Shown: positions 8,209 to 16,663, counted from the stretch's first letter. The stretch: 37,678 nt of DNA from CAZVLE01 sp964627855 (GCA_964627855.1 CAZVLE010000111.1:1-37678), one strand, 5' to 3'. A program made the numbers and translations. Notes: a model not told the origin generated them from the letters alone.

Positions 8209-8233
8209 ATTTTTCTGCGTGGAGCAGAAAAAT
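8209..8233. terminator. Perfect 10-bp hairpin between the oxidoreductase and fumarase genes
   Basis: ATTTTTCTGC (8209-8218) and GCAGAAAAAT (8224-8233) form a 10-bp stem with a five-base loop. There is no uridine run immediately after the stem, so termination would be weak. It may instead act as a processing, attenuation or operator site separating two functional blocks. Confidence 0.45.
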
Positions 8234-8281
8234 AATTTAGATGTTTATCTTGTTTAAATGATCACAGGGAGGTGTCGGGTT

Positions 8282-9127
8282 TTGCGGGAACTTGCCGCGT
8301 CAACTATTTCCGATCACGTGGCGGAGATGTGTGAAGAAGCGAATATTTATCTCGGGGAAGATGTTTTTAAGGCACTGAAAGATTCTCTGGAAAGCGAAGA
8401 ATCACCGACAGGCAAAGAAGTGTTAAGGCAGTTGATAGAAAATGTGGAAATCGCCCGTAACGAGCAAATTCCGATCTGCCAGGATACGGGATTTGCCGTT
8501 TTCTTTGTGGAATGGGGCCAGGAAGTGCATCTGAGCGGCGGGACCCTGGAAGAGGCCATTAATGCCGGAGTGCGTCGTGGCTATGAAGATGGATACCTGC
8601 GCAAATCGATTGTAGATGATCCCCTTTACGAGCGAAAAAATACCAAGGACAACACTCCGGCTGTCATTTATACCGATATTGTACCTGGTGACAAAGTGAA
8701 AATTGCTTTTGCGCCAAAGGGTGGCGGCAGTGAGAACATGAGCACGGTGAAAATGCTCAAGCCATCAGACGGTGAGGCCGGGGTCATAGATTTTGTCGTC
8801 AACCATGTCAAAGCTGCCGGACCTAATCCCTGTCCGCCTATCGTGGTCGGCGTCGGTATTGGCGGTACTTTTGACAAGGTGGCAGTATTGGCCAAAAAAG
8901 CCCTTTTCCGTCCGGTCGGCCAGAGTAATCCCGAAAGCAAGTTTGCAGCCCTTGAAAAGACCATTCTCGATAAGATCAACGATCTAGGGGTGGGACCCCA
9001 GGGTTTTGGCGGGCGAACTTTTGCCCTGGCCGTGCATATTGAAACTTTTCCTTCTCATATCGCCAGCATGGCAGCGGCAGTAAACATTAACTGTCATGCC
9101 TGCCGGCATCTTGAGAGGGTTATTTAA
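8282..9127 (+). CDS. Class I fumarate hydratase, alpha subunit (N-terminal domain type)
   Basis: With the next gene it forms the oxygen-sensitive [4Fe-4S] hydro-lyase that interconverts fumarate and malate. Cluster-ligand cysteines are visible: CQDTG (Cys66), NPCPP (Cys184), and the C-terminal CHAC (Cys271, Cys274 region). The GGGSENMS substrate-loop motif is present. The preferred start is TTG 8282, nine bases after AGGGAGGTG, giving 281 residues, the usual size. The ATG at 8258 has no ribosome site and sits upstream of that Shine-Dalgarno. Related two-subunit enzymes include L-tartrate dehydratase; the nearby malic enzyme and reductase genes favour fumarase. Confidence 0.92.
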   Translation: MRELAASTISDHVAEMCEEANIYLGEDVFKALKDSLESEESPTGKEVLRQLIENVEIARNEQIPICQDTGFAVFFVEWGQEVHLSGGTLEEAINAGVRRGYEDGYLRKSIVDDPLYERKNTKDNTPAVIYTDIVPGDKVKIAFAPKGGGSENMSTVKMLKPSDGEAGVIDFVVNHVKAAGPNPCPPIVVGVGIGGTFDKVAVLAKKALFRPVGQSNPESKFAALEKTILDKINDLGVGPQGFGGRTFALAVHIETFPSHIASMAAAVNINCHACRHLERVI

Positions 9128-9160
9128 CTTAGAGGCCAAGAGAGGAGGCAGAAGGAAGCG

Positions 9161-9712
9161 ATGGAAGCAAAAAAAATTCAAGCCCCCCTGAGCGATGACG
9201 ATATAATGGCTTTGAAGGCCGGCGATAACGTCCTGATTGACGGGGTTATTTACACAGCCCGTGATGCTGCCCATAAGAAACTGGTTGAACTGATGGACAA
9301 GGGTGAAGCACTGCCCATCGATTTAAAGGGGCAATTCATTTATTATGTCGGGCCTACTCCGGCCAAGCCGGGTCAGGCAATCGGTTCAGCCGGTCCGACA
9401 ACAAGCGGGCGGATGGATGCCTACACGCCCAAAATGCTTGAAAAAGGCATGAAGGCCTGTATTGGTAAGGGCTTGCGCAACCAGGCTGTCAAGAATGCCC
9501 TGCAGCAGCACAAGGGAGTTTACCTGGCGGCTGTAGGAGGGGCCGGCGCTCTGCTATCAAAAAAAATTAAGAAGTGCGAAGTGGTAGCCTACCCTGAACT
9601 GGGTGCTGAAGCAATTCACCGCCTGGAAGTAGAAGATTTCCCGGCTACGGTAATCAATGATGCCTATGGTAACGATCTTTATGCCGAGGGGGCAAAAGAA
9701 TACGCCCGTTAA
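9161..9712 (+). CDS. Class I fumarate hydratase, beta subunit (C-terminal domain type)
   Basis: Second half of the heteromeric class I fumarase. The 183-residue chain has the family landmarks GDNVLIDGVIYTARDAAHKK, FIYYVGPTPAKPGQAIGSAGPTTSGRMD (substrate-binding), and GVYLAAVGGAGALLSKKI, ending with a segment about the usual length. It starts at ATG 9161 after GAGGAGG, 33 bases behind the alpha gene, so the two are cotranscribed. Tartrate dehydratase is the main alternative; the neighbouring C4-acid genes support fumarase. Confidence 0.92.
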   Translation: MEAKKIQAPLSDDDIMALKAGDNVLIDGVIYTARDAAHKKLVELMDKGEALPIDLKGQFIYYVGPTPAKPGQAIGSAGPTTSGRMDAYTPKMLEKGMKACIGKGLRNQAVKNALQQHKGVYLAAVGGAGALLSKKIKKCEVVAYPELGAEAIHRLEVEDFPATVINDAYGNDLYAEGAKEYAR

Positions 9713-9796
9713 AGGTCTAATAGCCTATGGACTGAGGTATTAAAGATAAAGTTGCTCTGATCTGCTATTTATAAAATTGAAAGTAGGGACAGGAAA

Positions 9797-11137
9797 ATGA
9801 CAATGAACAAAGATGAATTATTGGCCAAGGCGAAGAAACCTGCCGCTGATGCGATGCGGCTGCACCCATTTTACAGGGGTAAGATGGAAACTACCCTGAA
9901 ATGCTGTGTGCGCGATATCGGTGATTTTGCGATCTGGTATACACCAGGGGTGGCCGAGCCCTGCAAAGCGATTGCCGCCAACAAGGAACTGGTATACGAG
10001 CATACCAACAAAGGAAATTTCCTGGCCGTGGTTTCTGACGGCACCAGGGTTCTTGGTTTAGGTGATATCGGGCCGGAAGCCAGCATGCCGGTCATGGAGG
10101 GCAAGGCATTACTCTTCAAATATCTAGGCGGAGTTGACGCCTTCCCGGTCTGTGTCGACACAAAAGATCCCGAAGAATTTATTAAGTTCGTCAAGATGCT
10201 GCAGCCTTGCTTCGGCGGCATAAATCTCGAAGATATAGCGAGCCCGAAATGTTTCTATATTCTTGACCGACTGAAGGAAGAATGCCACATTCCGGTCTGG
10301 CACGATGACCAGCAGGGAACTGCCCTGGTTACCCTGGCCGGTTTGATCAACGCCCTGAAAATAGTAGGCAAAAAGATGGAAGATGTAAAAACTGTCATGA
10401 TGGGCGCGGGAGCGGCCAATATCTGCACCATTCGCCTGCTCATTGCCGCCGGGGCGGACCCGAAAAACGTAATAATGATTGACAGCAAGGGAGCCCTGCA
10501 CAAGGGACGCACGGAACTTAAGGAAACTCACCATGTTAAATGGGAACTGGCCCAGATAACCAATGGTGCCGGCATTACAACCGGAGCCGAGGAAGCCTGC
10601 AAAGGCGCCGATATTTTAATCGGTCTGTCCACTCCCGGTCCCGATACGATTAAAAAAGAATGGATTGAAAGCATGGCCGCAGATGCCATCGTTTTCGCCT
10701 GTGCCAACCCTATCCCGGAAATATGGCCCTGGGAAGCAATCGAAGCAGGGGCAAAAATTGTTTCCACCGGGCGTTCCGATTTTCCAAACCAGGTCAACAA
10801 TTCACTTGGCTTCCCGGCCATTTTCCGCGGCGTGCTTGATGTTCAGGCTACGACTATTACAGATACGATGTGTATCGCCGCAGCGGAAGAACTGGCTGCC
10901 TGTGCACCGGACGGCGGGATGAACCCGGAGAAAATTCTTCCGACCATGGATATGTGGGAAGTCTTTCCGCGTGTGGCCACAGCCACAGCGATGAAAGCGA
11001 TTGAAGAAGGCGTGGCCAGGATTACACCGAGCCGTGAAGAAATCTATAAAAAGGCAGAGGAAACGATCAAGCGCGCCCAGGATTATACTAAGCTGGCTAT
11101 GGATCAAGGCTTTATCCCAATGCCTCCGGCTGAATAA
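9797..11137 (+). CDS. Malic enzyme (NAD-type, oxaloacetate-decarboxylating family)
   Basis: Oxidative decarboxylation of malate to pyruvate, with reduction of NAD(P). Seen: IWYTPGVAEPC with Tyr48, SDGTRVLGLGDIGPEASMPVMEGKALLFK with Lys103, metal-binding GINLEDI (Glu145, Asp146) and HDDQQGTALV (Asp170-171), and a Rossmann GAGAAN at 203-208. The usual bacterial form is GAGAAG, so Asn208 is a small deviation. The 446 residues fit the short bacterial class without the phosphotransacetylase fusion. It starts at ATG 9797 after AGGGACAGG; ATG 9803 is possible. It lies between the fumarase and the fumarate-reductase-like pair, so the three enzymes link succinate or fumarate to pyruvate. Confidence 0.94.
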   Translation: MTMNKDELLAKAKKPAADAMRLHPFYRGKMETTLKCCVRDIGDFAIWYTPGVAEPCKAIAANKELVYEHTNKGNFLAVVSDGTRVLGLGDIGPEASMPVMEGKALLFKYLGGVDAFPVCVDTKDPEEFIKFVKMLQPCFGGINLEDIASPKCFYILDRLKEECHIPVWHDDQQGTALVTLAGLINALKIVGKKMEDVKTVMMGAGAANICTIRLLIAAGADPKNVIMIDSKGALHKGRTELKETHHVKWELAQITNGAGITTGAEEACKGADILIGLSTPGPDTIKKEWIESMAADAIVFACANPIPEIWPWEAIEAGAKIVSTGRSDFPNQVNNSLGFPAIFRGVLDVQATTITDTMCIAAAEELAACAPDGGMNPEKILPTMDMWEVFPRVATATAMKAIEEGVARITPSREEIYKKAEETIKRAQDYTKLAMDQGFIPMPPAE

Positions 11138-11151
11138 AAGAGGAGGATATT

Positions 11152-11835
11152 ATGAGCGACGAAATAAAAATGGTTGATATATTTTTAATGGGCAAGCGCT
11201 ACACTGTGCCGGAAACATTGACGATCATGGATGCGATGGAATATGCCGGTTACCAGCTGAAAAGGGGTTGCGGATGCCGGGCCGGCTTTTGCGGAGCCTG
11301 TGCCACAGTTTACCGCATGGCCGGTGATTATGAGTTAAAGGTGGGCCTGGCCTGCCAGACAAAGGTAGAAGAGGGCATGTACCTGGCGCAGATCCCTTTT
11401 TTCCCGGGGCGCAAAGCAAACTTCGACCTGGAAGAGATCAAACCATCCACGGCACACTTTGCCCAGCTTTACCCCGAGGTGTTTCGCTGCCTCGGCTGCA
11501 ATTCATGTACAAAGGTCTGTCCTCAGGATATCGATGTTATGCAGTATATTGCCTACCTGCAGCGCGGAGACTTCAGCAAGGCTGCAGATATTTCCTTCGA
11601 CTGCGTAATGTGTGGACTCTGTGTTTCACGTTGTCCGGCTAATATTGTTCACTATAATGCCGCCCTGACAGGCCGCCGTCTGTACAGCCGCTATATTGCC
11701 AGCGCCGATGCTTTTCTGGCTGAAAGAACCATAGCCATAGAGGAAGGGCTTCTGGATGAAGAAATAGACAACCTTGTAAGGGCCGACAAGGAAGAGCTGC
11801 AGGAATTGTATAACAACCGTGAGATAGAAAAGTAG
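11152..11835 (+). CDS. Iron-sulfur subunit of a fumarate reductase/succinate dehydrogenase-like enzyme
   Basis: Predicted electron-transfer partner of the following flavoprotein. The N-terminal plant-type [2Fe-2S] domain has Cys42, 47, 50 and 68. Two tetra-cysteine sets follow (113, 116, 119, 123 and 151, 154, 157, 161) that fit two [4Fe-4S] clusters. Classical SdhB/FrdB has one [2Fe-2S], one [4Fe-4S] and one [3Fe-4S], so this pattern is different and closer to soluble, thiol- or ferredoxin-linked types. There is no transmembrane segment and no CCG-type heterodisulfide domain. It starts at ATG 11152 after GAGGAGG, 14 bases behind the malic enzyme, so it belongs to the same operon. The physiological electron donor is unknown. 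Confidence 0.85.
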   Translation: MSDEIKMVDIFLMGKRYTVPETLTIMDAMEYAGYQLKRGCGCRAGFCGACATVYRMAGDYELKVGLACQTKVEEGMYLAQIPFFPGRKANFDLEEIKPSTAHFAQLYPEVFRCLGCNSCTKVCPQDIDVMQYIAYLQRGDFSKAADISFDCVMCGLCVSRCPANIVHYNAALTGRRLYSRYIASADAFLAERTIAIEEGLLDEEIDNLVRADKEELQELYNNREIEK

Positions 11836-11856
11836 ACCTGGAGAGGAGGAAAATTA

Positions 11857-13461
11857 TTGCCTTATACACCACAGTTAATGGAATTAATGAAAAAAGTGGA
11901 AGAAAGCAGACCTTCCCGGGTCGGTGTCAACTATCCGCGCATGTCTCCTGAGGAAAGGCGCGATGTTTTACAGCAATTTCACCCCGACTATATCGAGGAC
12001 GGATTCCGTGAGCTTCAAGTAGGGGTCAATAAGGGTTCCAGGATGCCGACTGAAATGGCCGATGTTTTCGAATCCTGGAGCCGACTGCGTGATGCTGATA
12101 TTGATCTGAGCGCCGAGCCTGATTACGATGTGGATATCCTGATTATCGGTGGTGGTGGTGCAGGCGCTTCGGCGGCCCTTGATGCTCATGCGGCCGGGGC
12201 TGACGTATTGATTGCCACGAAATTGCGTTTCGGCGATGCCAACACCATGATGGCCCAGGGTGGGATTCAGGCTGCCGATAAGGAAAATGACACGCCTGCT
12301 ATTCATTATCTCGATGTAGTCGGCGGGGGACGTTTTGAAAATATTCCCGAGCTGGCAAGAGCACTAGTCATGGATGCTCCACTGGTCATCAAGTGGCTGG
12401 AAGACATGGGAACAATGTTTGATAAAAAAGAAGATGGTACCATGGTGACCATTCACGGCGGGGGAACTTCCCGTAAGAGAATGCACGCGGCAAGGGATTA
12501 TACCGGGGCGGAGATCATGCGCACCCTGCGCGATGAAGTATATAACAAGGGCATTACCATAGCAGAGTTTACGGCTGCAGTGGAGCTGATCCTTGACCAG
12601 CATGGGCGTGCTGCCGGCGCTGTTTTGCTTAACCTGGAGACAGAGCAGTACCTGATCGCCCGGGCAAAAACGGTCATTATTGCCACGGGAGGTTCCGGCA
12701 GGCTGCACTACCGTGGTTTTCCGACCAGCAACCATTACGGCGCCACCGCCGACGGTCTGGTAATGGGTTACCGGGCCGGGGCGAAGACGATTTATGCCGA
12801 TTCGATCCAGTACCATCCCACGGGTGGGGCTTACCCGCCACAGCTGTTAGGCTTACTGGTAACGGAAAAGACCCGTGGCCTCGGGGCAACCCCGCTGAAT
12901 ATCAAGGGTGAGCAGTTTGTTTACCATCTCGAGACACGCGATGTAGAATCTTCAGCGATTATCCGGGAGTGCGAGGAAAGAGAGCTTGGCGTGCCCCTGC
13001 CCACCGGTATAACTGCTGTATGGCTCGATTCGCCAATTATTGAATTGACCCACGGCGAAGGAACTATTGAAAGGCAGCTGCCGGCGATGATGCGCCAGTT
13101 CCAGCGCTTCGATGTTGATATTCGCAAGGAACCGATGCTAATCTACCCGACACTGCATTACCAGAACGGCGGTCTTTTGATCGATGAAAATGCTCACAGC
13201 ACTGTCGAAAACCTTTACGTGGCCGGAGAAGCGGCCGGTGGGATTCATGGGACCAACCGCCTGATGGGGAACTCACTGCTGGACATTATTGTTTTCGGCA
13301 GAAGAGCCGGCAGGGATGCCGCGGCAAAAAGTAAGGAAATGGCCCCTCCTGAAGGGCTTAACATCGATCATCTTAAGGCTTATCACCGGGAACTGGAGGA
13401 AACCGGGGCGGCCGGCGAAAGGGTTGGGCCGATGCTGCTGCCCCATTACACTCACCGGTGA
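11857..13461 (+). CDS. FAD-dependent fumarate reductase/succinate dehydrogenase-like flavoprotein
   Basis: Flavoprotein of the FrdA/SdhA/NadB superfamily. An N-terminal extension of about 90 residues precedes the FAD fold (GGGGAGAS, 98-105). It contains MMAQGGIQAA, an active-site QYHPTGG segment and HGTNRLMGNSLLDIIVFGRRAG. At the site of the histidine that covalently holds FAD in classical FrdA/SdhA the sequence reads GDANTMMAQGG with no histidine, so FAD is probably non-covalent, as in L-aspartate oxidase. The C-terminal domain is short, ending about 70 residues after the FAD-capping motif. It starts with TTG 11857 after GAGAGGAGG. No membrane anchor gene follows, so the complex is probably soluble. 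L-aspartate oxidase is less likely given the iron-sulfur partner and the C4 context. Confidence 0.85.
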   Translation: MPYTPQLMELMKKVEESRPSRVGVNYPRMSPEERRDVLQQFHPDYIEDGFRELQVGVNKGSRMPTEMADVFESWSRLRDADIDLSAEPDYDVDILIIGGGGAGASAALDAHAAGADVLIATKLRFGDANTMMAQGGIQAADKENDTPAIHYLDVVGGGRFENIPELARALVMDAPLVIKWLEDMGTMFDKKEDGTMVTIHGGGTSRKRMHAARDYTGAEIMRTLRDEVYNKGITIAEFTAAVELILDQHGRAAGAVLLNLETEQYLIARAKTVIIATGGSGRLHYRGFPTSNHYGATADGLVMGYRAGAKTIYADSIQYHPTGGAYPPQLLGLLVTEKTRGLGATPLNIKGEQFVYHLETRDVESSAIIRECEERELGVPLPTGITAVWLDSPIIELTHGEGTIERQLPAMMRQFQRFDVDIRKEPMLIYPTLHYQNGGLLIDENAHSTVENLYVAGEAAGGIHGTNRLMGNSLLDIIVFGRRAGRDAAAKSKEMAPPEGLNIDHLKAYHRELEETGAAGERVGPMLLPHYTHR

Positions 13462-14672
13462 GAAAGGACTGCGGAAAGCGGCAGGATCAACCCCTGGAAG
13501 GCCTGTTAGTCATTGATCTAACCAGGCTCCTGCCGGGGCCTCTCTGCACGATGCTGCTAGGTGATTATGGGGCTGAAATAATCAAGATCGAAGATACAGA
13601 GGCCGGCGACCCAACCAGGTTCGTCGGCCCGTTCATTGAAGGCAGTGGCTCTTTTTTTCGCCAGCTCAACCGTAACAAAAAAAGCGTCGCCCTCAATCTG
13701 AAGGAAGAGCAGGGCAGGGAGGTAATCATAAAATTGGCCGCCCGGGCCGATATTCTTGTTGAGGGATTCCGTCCGGGGGTTATGACCAGGCTGGGTCTTG
13801 ATTACGATAACCTGAAAAAAGTTAATCCGCGCCTGGTTTATGCTTCAATCAGCGGTTATGGTCAGCAAGGTCCTTACCGTGACAGAGCCGGCCATGATCT
13901 AAACTACACGGCGCTCAGTGGATTGCTCGATCTAAGCGCAACCGGTGGTGAAGGTCCGGTTATGCCACACGTGCAAATAGCCGATATCGCCGGCGGTTCG
14001 CTGATGGCCCTGAGTGGAATTATGATCGCTCTCTACAGGATGAAGCAGACGGGAGAAGGCAGTTACGTGGACGTGGCTATGACGAGGGGTTTACTACCCT
14101 GGTTGGCCTACGCTGCCTCATATCTGGGCACTCCTGAGGAAATACCCAGGAGAAACAATGGCTACATTACCGGCGCCTTTGCCTGTTACAACATTTATAA
14201 AACAGCCGACGGAGGTCGGATGAGCCTCGGAGCCCTGGAACCTGTCTTCTGGCAACGATTTTGCGAGTCAGTTGGTAAACCGCAATGGGTACCGCTGCAG
14301 TTTGCGCAGGAGGGAAGGGCAGAGCTGATCAAAGCTGTAGGTAAAATATTTTTAGAAAAAACGAGAGCTGAGTGGGAAAGACATTTTAAAAATATTGACG
14401 CTTGCTGCGAACCGGTGCTCGATCTTTTTGAGGCTGCTGAGCACCCAATTTCCAGGGCAGGCGATTACTGGCTTGAGCAGACGCTCGAAGGCGGTAAGCA
14501 GGAAAAGACAGCCGGCTTTCCGCTGCTCTTTTCAGGCATCCAGGGAGAGAGACGTTTACCCCCGCCAAGCCATGGCCGGCACACGGAAGAGATTTTACGT
14601 TCACTCGGCTACCAGGACCAGGCAATCGCGGCCATGGCCAGGGAACGAGTAGTTCTCCTGGCCGGCAAATAG
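13458..14672 (+). CDS. Family III CoA-transferase / alpha-methylacyl-CoA racemase-like protein (CaiB/BaiF)
   Basis: Member of the CaiB/BaiF superfamily, whose proteins move CoA between acids or epimerise 2-methylacyl-CoA. The N-terminal core LEGLLVIDLTRLLPGPLCTMLLGDYGAEIIKIE is intact. The motif AGHDLNY (His146, Asp147) and the following IADIAGG Asp176 match the His/Asp pair of alpha-methylacyl-CoA racemases; formyl-CoA transferases lack this histidine. The racemase-type reading is therefore favoured over a pure transferase, without proof. The GTG start at 13458 overlaps the flavoprotein stop (GTGA) but has no clear Shine-Dalgarno; it probably depends on coupled translation. It ends one base from the stop of the convergent amidohydrolase gene. 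Confidence 0.85.
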   Translation: MRKDCGKRQDQPLEGLLVIDLTRLLPGPLCTMLLGDYGAEIIKIEDTEAGDPTRFVGPFIEGSGSFFRQLNRNKKSVALNLKEEQGREVIIKLAARADILVEGFRPGVMTRLGLDYDNLKKVNPRLVYASISGYGQQGPYRDRAGHDLNYTALSGLLDLSATGGEGPVMPHVQIADIAGGSLMALSGIMIALYRMKQTGEGSYVDVAMTRGLLPWLAYAASYLGTPEEIPRRNNGYITGAFACYNIYKTADGGRMSLGALEPVFWQRFCESVGKPQWVPLQFAQEGRAELIKAVGKIFLEKTRAEWERHFKNIDACCEPVLDLFEAAEHPISRAGDYWLEQTLEGGKQEKTAGFPLLFSGIQGERRLPPPSHGRHTEEILRSLGYQDQAIAAMARERVVLLAGK

Positions 14673-14673
14673 C

Positions 14674-16041
14674 TTAAAAAGCCAGAACCGCTTTACCTGG
14701 ATGGGCATCTTTAATAAGCTGTCCATTCTTTACCACCGGTGTTCCGTTGACAATGACATGTTCTATGCCAAGAGGCGGTGAGTCTGGTTCTCCCAAGCCC
14801 GGATAATCACTGGTGTCGGTGATTATTTCAGGGTCAAAGACCACTAGATCTGCATCTGAGCCTGGCCTGAGGGTACCCTTGCTGACAAGGCCCATTTTCC
14901 GGGCTGGCTGACTGGTGCATTTAGCAATAGCATCAGGGAAACTTAATAACCCAGTTTCCCTGACCATAAGGCGTAAGAACCTGGGAAAGGTCCCACTGTC
15001 CTGGGGATGTCCACTGCCGGGTTCCGGAGAACCGACAGCTCCGTCAGTTGAAACAAAAACATAAGGCTTGCATAGGGCTTCAACAACTTCAGCCTCTTTG
15101 CCCACAAAGGCGACAATAACAGTATCCGGTTCATCACGGCGAAGCCGGGTGAACAGTTCGGCAGTGCATTGCCGGTGGGCATAGGGACCTGTTGCAATAT
15201 AAAGGCTGTCGTAATCGCATTGCCATTTATCCAGGCAGCCGGGGCTAAATACGGCAGAACCGATAAAGGTGGCAAAAGCGCTGTAAAGTCCGCTGTCAAC
15301 AGCAATGTTCAGCCCTTCGTTAAGAGCCAGTTCAATTTCCTGAAGCGCTTCTTTCATCATGCCCATACCGACCATGTAAACGAGATGCGATATTTGCAGC
15401 GATACACCACTATCCCTGACCAGATCAGCAGCTTCACGGATTGCCCTGATCCCCTCCCAGGAGTCATGACGGGTATGAATGGCCACCGGGCGGCTATAGC
15501 GAGCTGCCAAGTGGCAGAGGGCTAGCACTTCACTGTAAGAGCTACCGGGAGCATACTCCAGACCAAAGGAAATACCCAGCGCCCCCTGGCTCAGCCGTTC
15601 TTCAGCTAGCTCAACCATCCTCTCAATTTGGTTTTCAGTAGCCGGTAGGTTAAGATCGGTTATCGCTGTTTCCTCACGAAGTGTAAAAGAATGCCCGACG
15701 AGCTGCCCCTGGTTAATGGGAAAACCTTCTCTTTGCATCTGCTCGAAAAACACTGCCGGCGGTTGAGGTGAAAGACCGCAGTTGCCGCCGATGGTGGTGG
15801 TAATGCCCTGCAAGGCGCAGCATTGTCCTGAATAAAGGTGATTGTCGACATGAGAGTGAATGTCAACAAAACCGGGGCAAACTATTTTCCCTGAAGCATC
15901 AATTTCAAGATTTCCTCCGGCACTATCGTTCAAAGTGGCAATTTTACCATTGCTGATAGCGATGGTAGTCTGAGCATCAAAATCTTCCGCCGGATCAATA
16001 ACCCGGCCATTTTTTATTACCAGGTCGTAGCGCATTGACAA
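14674..16041 (-). CDS. D-aminoacylase-like amidohydrolase (N-acyl-D-amino-acid deacylase family)
   Basis: Metal-dependent hydrolase expected to cleave an N-acyl, carbamoyl or cyclic amide bond in the cytoplasm. The N-terminal beta domain (NGRVIDPAEDFDAQTTIAISNGKI) leads to GFVDIHSHVD with the HxH metal pair. The cysteine of GGNCGLSP, histidines of IHTRHD and ISHLVYM, and the aspartate of STDGAVG match the D-aminoacylase metal and acid-base set. GSGHPQDSGTFPRFLR is also typical. The 455 residues are slightly short of the usual 480. It starts at TTG 16041, five bases after AGGAG; ATG 16035 is an alternative. It is divergent from the Lrp gene with overlapping promoters. The substrate is not known; D-hydantoinase-like activity is a weaker alternative. 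Confidence 0.85.
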   Translation of the reverse strand: MSMRYDLVIKNGRVIDPAEDFDAQTTIAISNGKIATLNDSAGGNLEIDASGKIVCPGFVDIHSHVDNHLYSGQCCALQGITTTIGGNCGLSPQPPAVFFEQMQREGFPINQGQLVGHSFTLREETAITDLNLPATENQIERMVELAEERLSQGALGISFGLEYAPGSSYSEVLALCHLAARYSRPVAIHTRHDSWEGIRAIREAADLVRDSGVSLQISHLVYMVGMGMMKEALQEIELALNEGLNIAVDSGLYSAFATFIGSAVFSPGCLDKWQCDYDSLYIATGPYAHRQCTAELFTRLRRDEPDTVIVAFVGKEAEVVEALCKPYVFVSTDGAVGSPEPGSGHPQDSGTFPRFLRLMVRETGLLSFPDAIAKCTSQPARKMGLVSKGTLRPGSDADLVVFDPEIITDTSDYPGLGEPDSPPLGIEHVIVNGTPVVKNGQLIKDAHPGKAVLAF

Positions 16042-16081
16042 ATTCGCTCCTAACTCTTGGCGGTGATAATCAAATTAGCGT

Positions 16082-16110
16082 TTGAAAAATAACTATGATA
16101 GGATTATAAT
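16082..16110 (+). promoter_or_regulatory. Sigma-70-type promoter for the Lrp/AsnC gene
   Basis: TTGAAA (16082-16087), 17-base spacer, TATAAT (16105-16110). Five of six -35 bases and all -10 bases match consensus. Initiation is expected near 16117, leaving a leader of about 50 bases. Confidence 0.75.
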
Positions 16111-16122
16111 ACAAAAAGTGTG

Positions 16123-16152
16123 ATTATATAAGTGTTTTGCATAATGGCCCAA
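16123..16152 (-). promoter_or_regulatory. Possible promoter for the amidohydrolase gene
   Basis: On the minus strand TTGGGC (16152-16147) is followed after 18 bases by TATAAT (16128-16123). It lies inside the predicted leader of the divergent Lrp gene, so the two transcription units would overlap and could be co-controlled by Lrp binding. Confidence 0.45.
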
Positions 16153-16168
16153 AGAGGGAAGGTAGAGT

Positions 16169-16663
16169 ATGAAAGTTAATCATAAAAATCCATTTGCCAT
16201 TTTTGACAGGGTGGATTTCATGATCATCAAGAAATTACAAAGAAACGCCCGCTGCTCGGCTAAGAAAATTGCCGAAGAATTGAATTTAAATGATCGAACT
16301 GTAAGAAAAAGAATTGACCGTATGATCGAGATGGATGTCGGCAGATTTTCCCTTATACTCGATCCCGGACGATTTGGTTACTCCATATCTGTCGATATTT
16401 TTCTGGAGATAGATCTTGAAAGGGAAGAGGAAATTGTCAGTAAATTACTGGCAATGCCCCAGGTATCTTACCTGGCCTTTGGTCAGGAAACCAATGAGCT
16501 TTCTCTTGAAGCGAGATATAAAAGTACCGAGCAGCTGTATGAGTTTCTCTGGAAGATTATTCCTGGCATCGAAGGGGTAAAGGTAACCAAGTATGCCCTG
16601 GTACCACGTATTTTAAGGAATATTGACGAATGGCTGCCTTCTGAAGATGATTTTGCCGAATAA
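16169..16663 (+). CDS. Lrp/AsnC-family transcriptional regulator
   Basis: DNA-binding regulator of amino-acid or nitrogen-compound genes. An N-terminal winged helix-turn-helix (about residues 14-60: FMIIKKLQRNARCSAKKIAEELNLNDRTVRKRI) is followed by a RAM effector-binding, oligomerisation domain (about 70-150). The 164 residues are normal for the family. It starts at ATG 16169 after AGGGAAGG. It sits between the divergent amidohydrolase and the aminotransferase, which suggests local control of both, and perhaps of the transporter. The effector is unknown. Confidence 0.93.
   Translation: MKVNHKNPFAIFDRVDFMIIKKLQRNARCSAKKIAEELNLNDRTVRKRIDRMIEMDVGRFSLILDPGRFGYSISVDIFLEIDLEREEEIVSKLLAMPQVSYLAFGQETNELSLEARYKSTEQLYEFLWKIIPGIEGVKVTKYALVPRILRNIDEWLPSEDDFAE

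Noticed and set aside
11857..13461. Reading the flavoprotein as L-aspartate oxidase (NadB)
   Set aside because: The adjacent Fe-S subunit, the long N-terminal extension and the C4-acid neighbours fit a reductase module better; no nadA or nadC is next to it.
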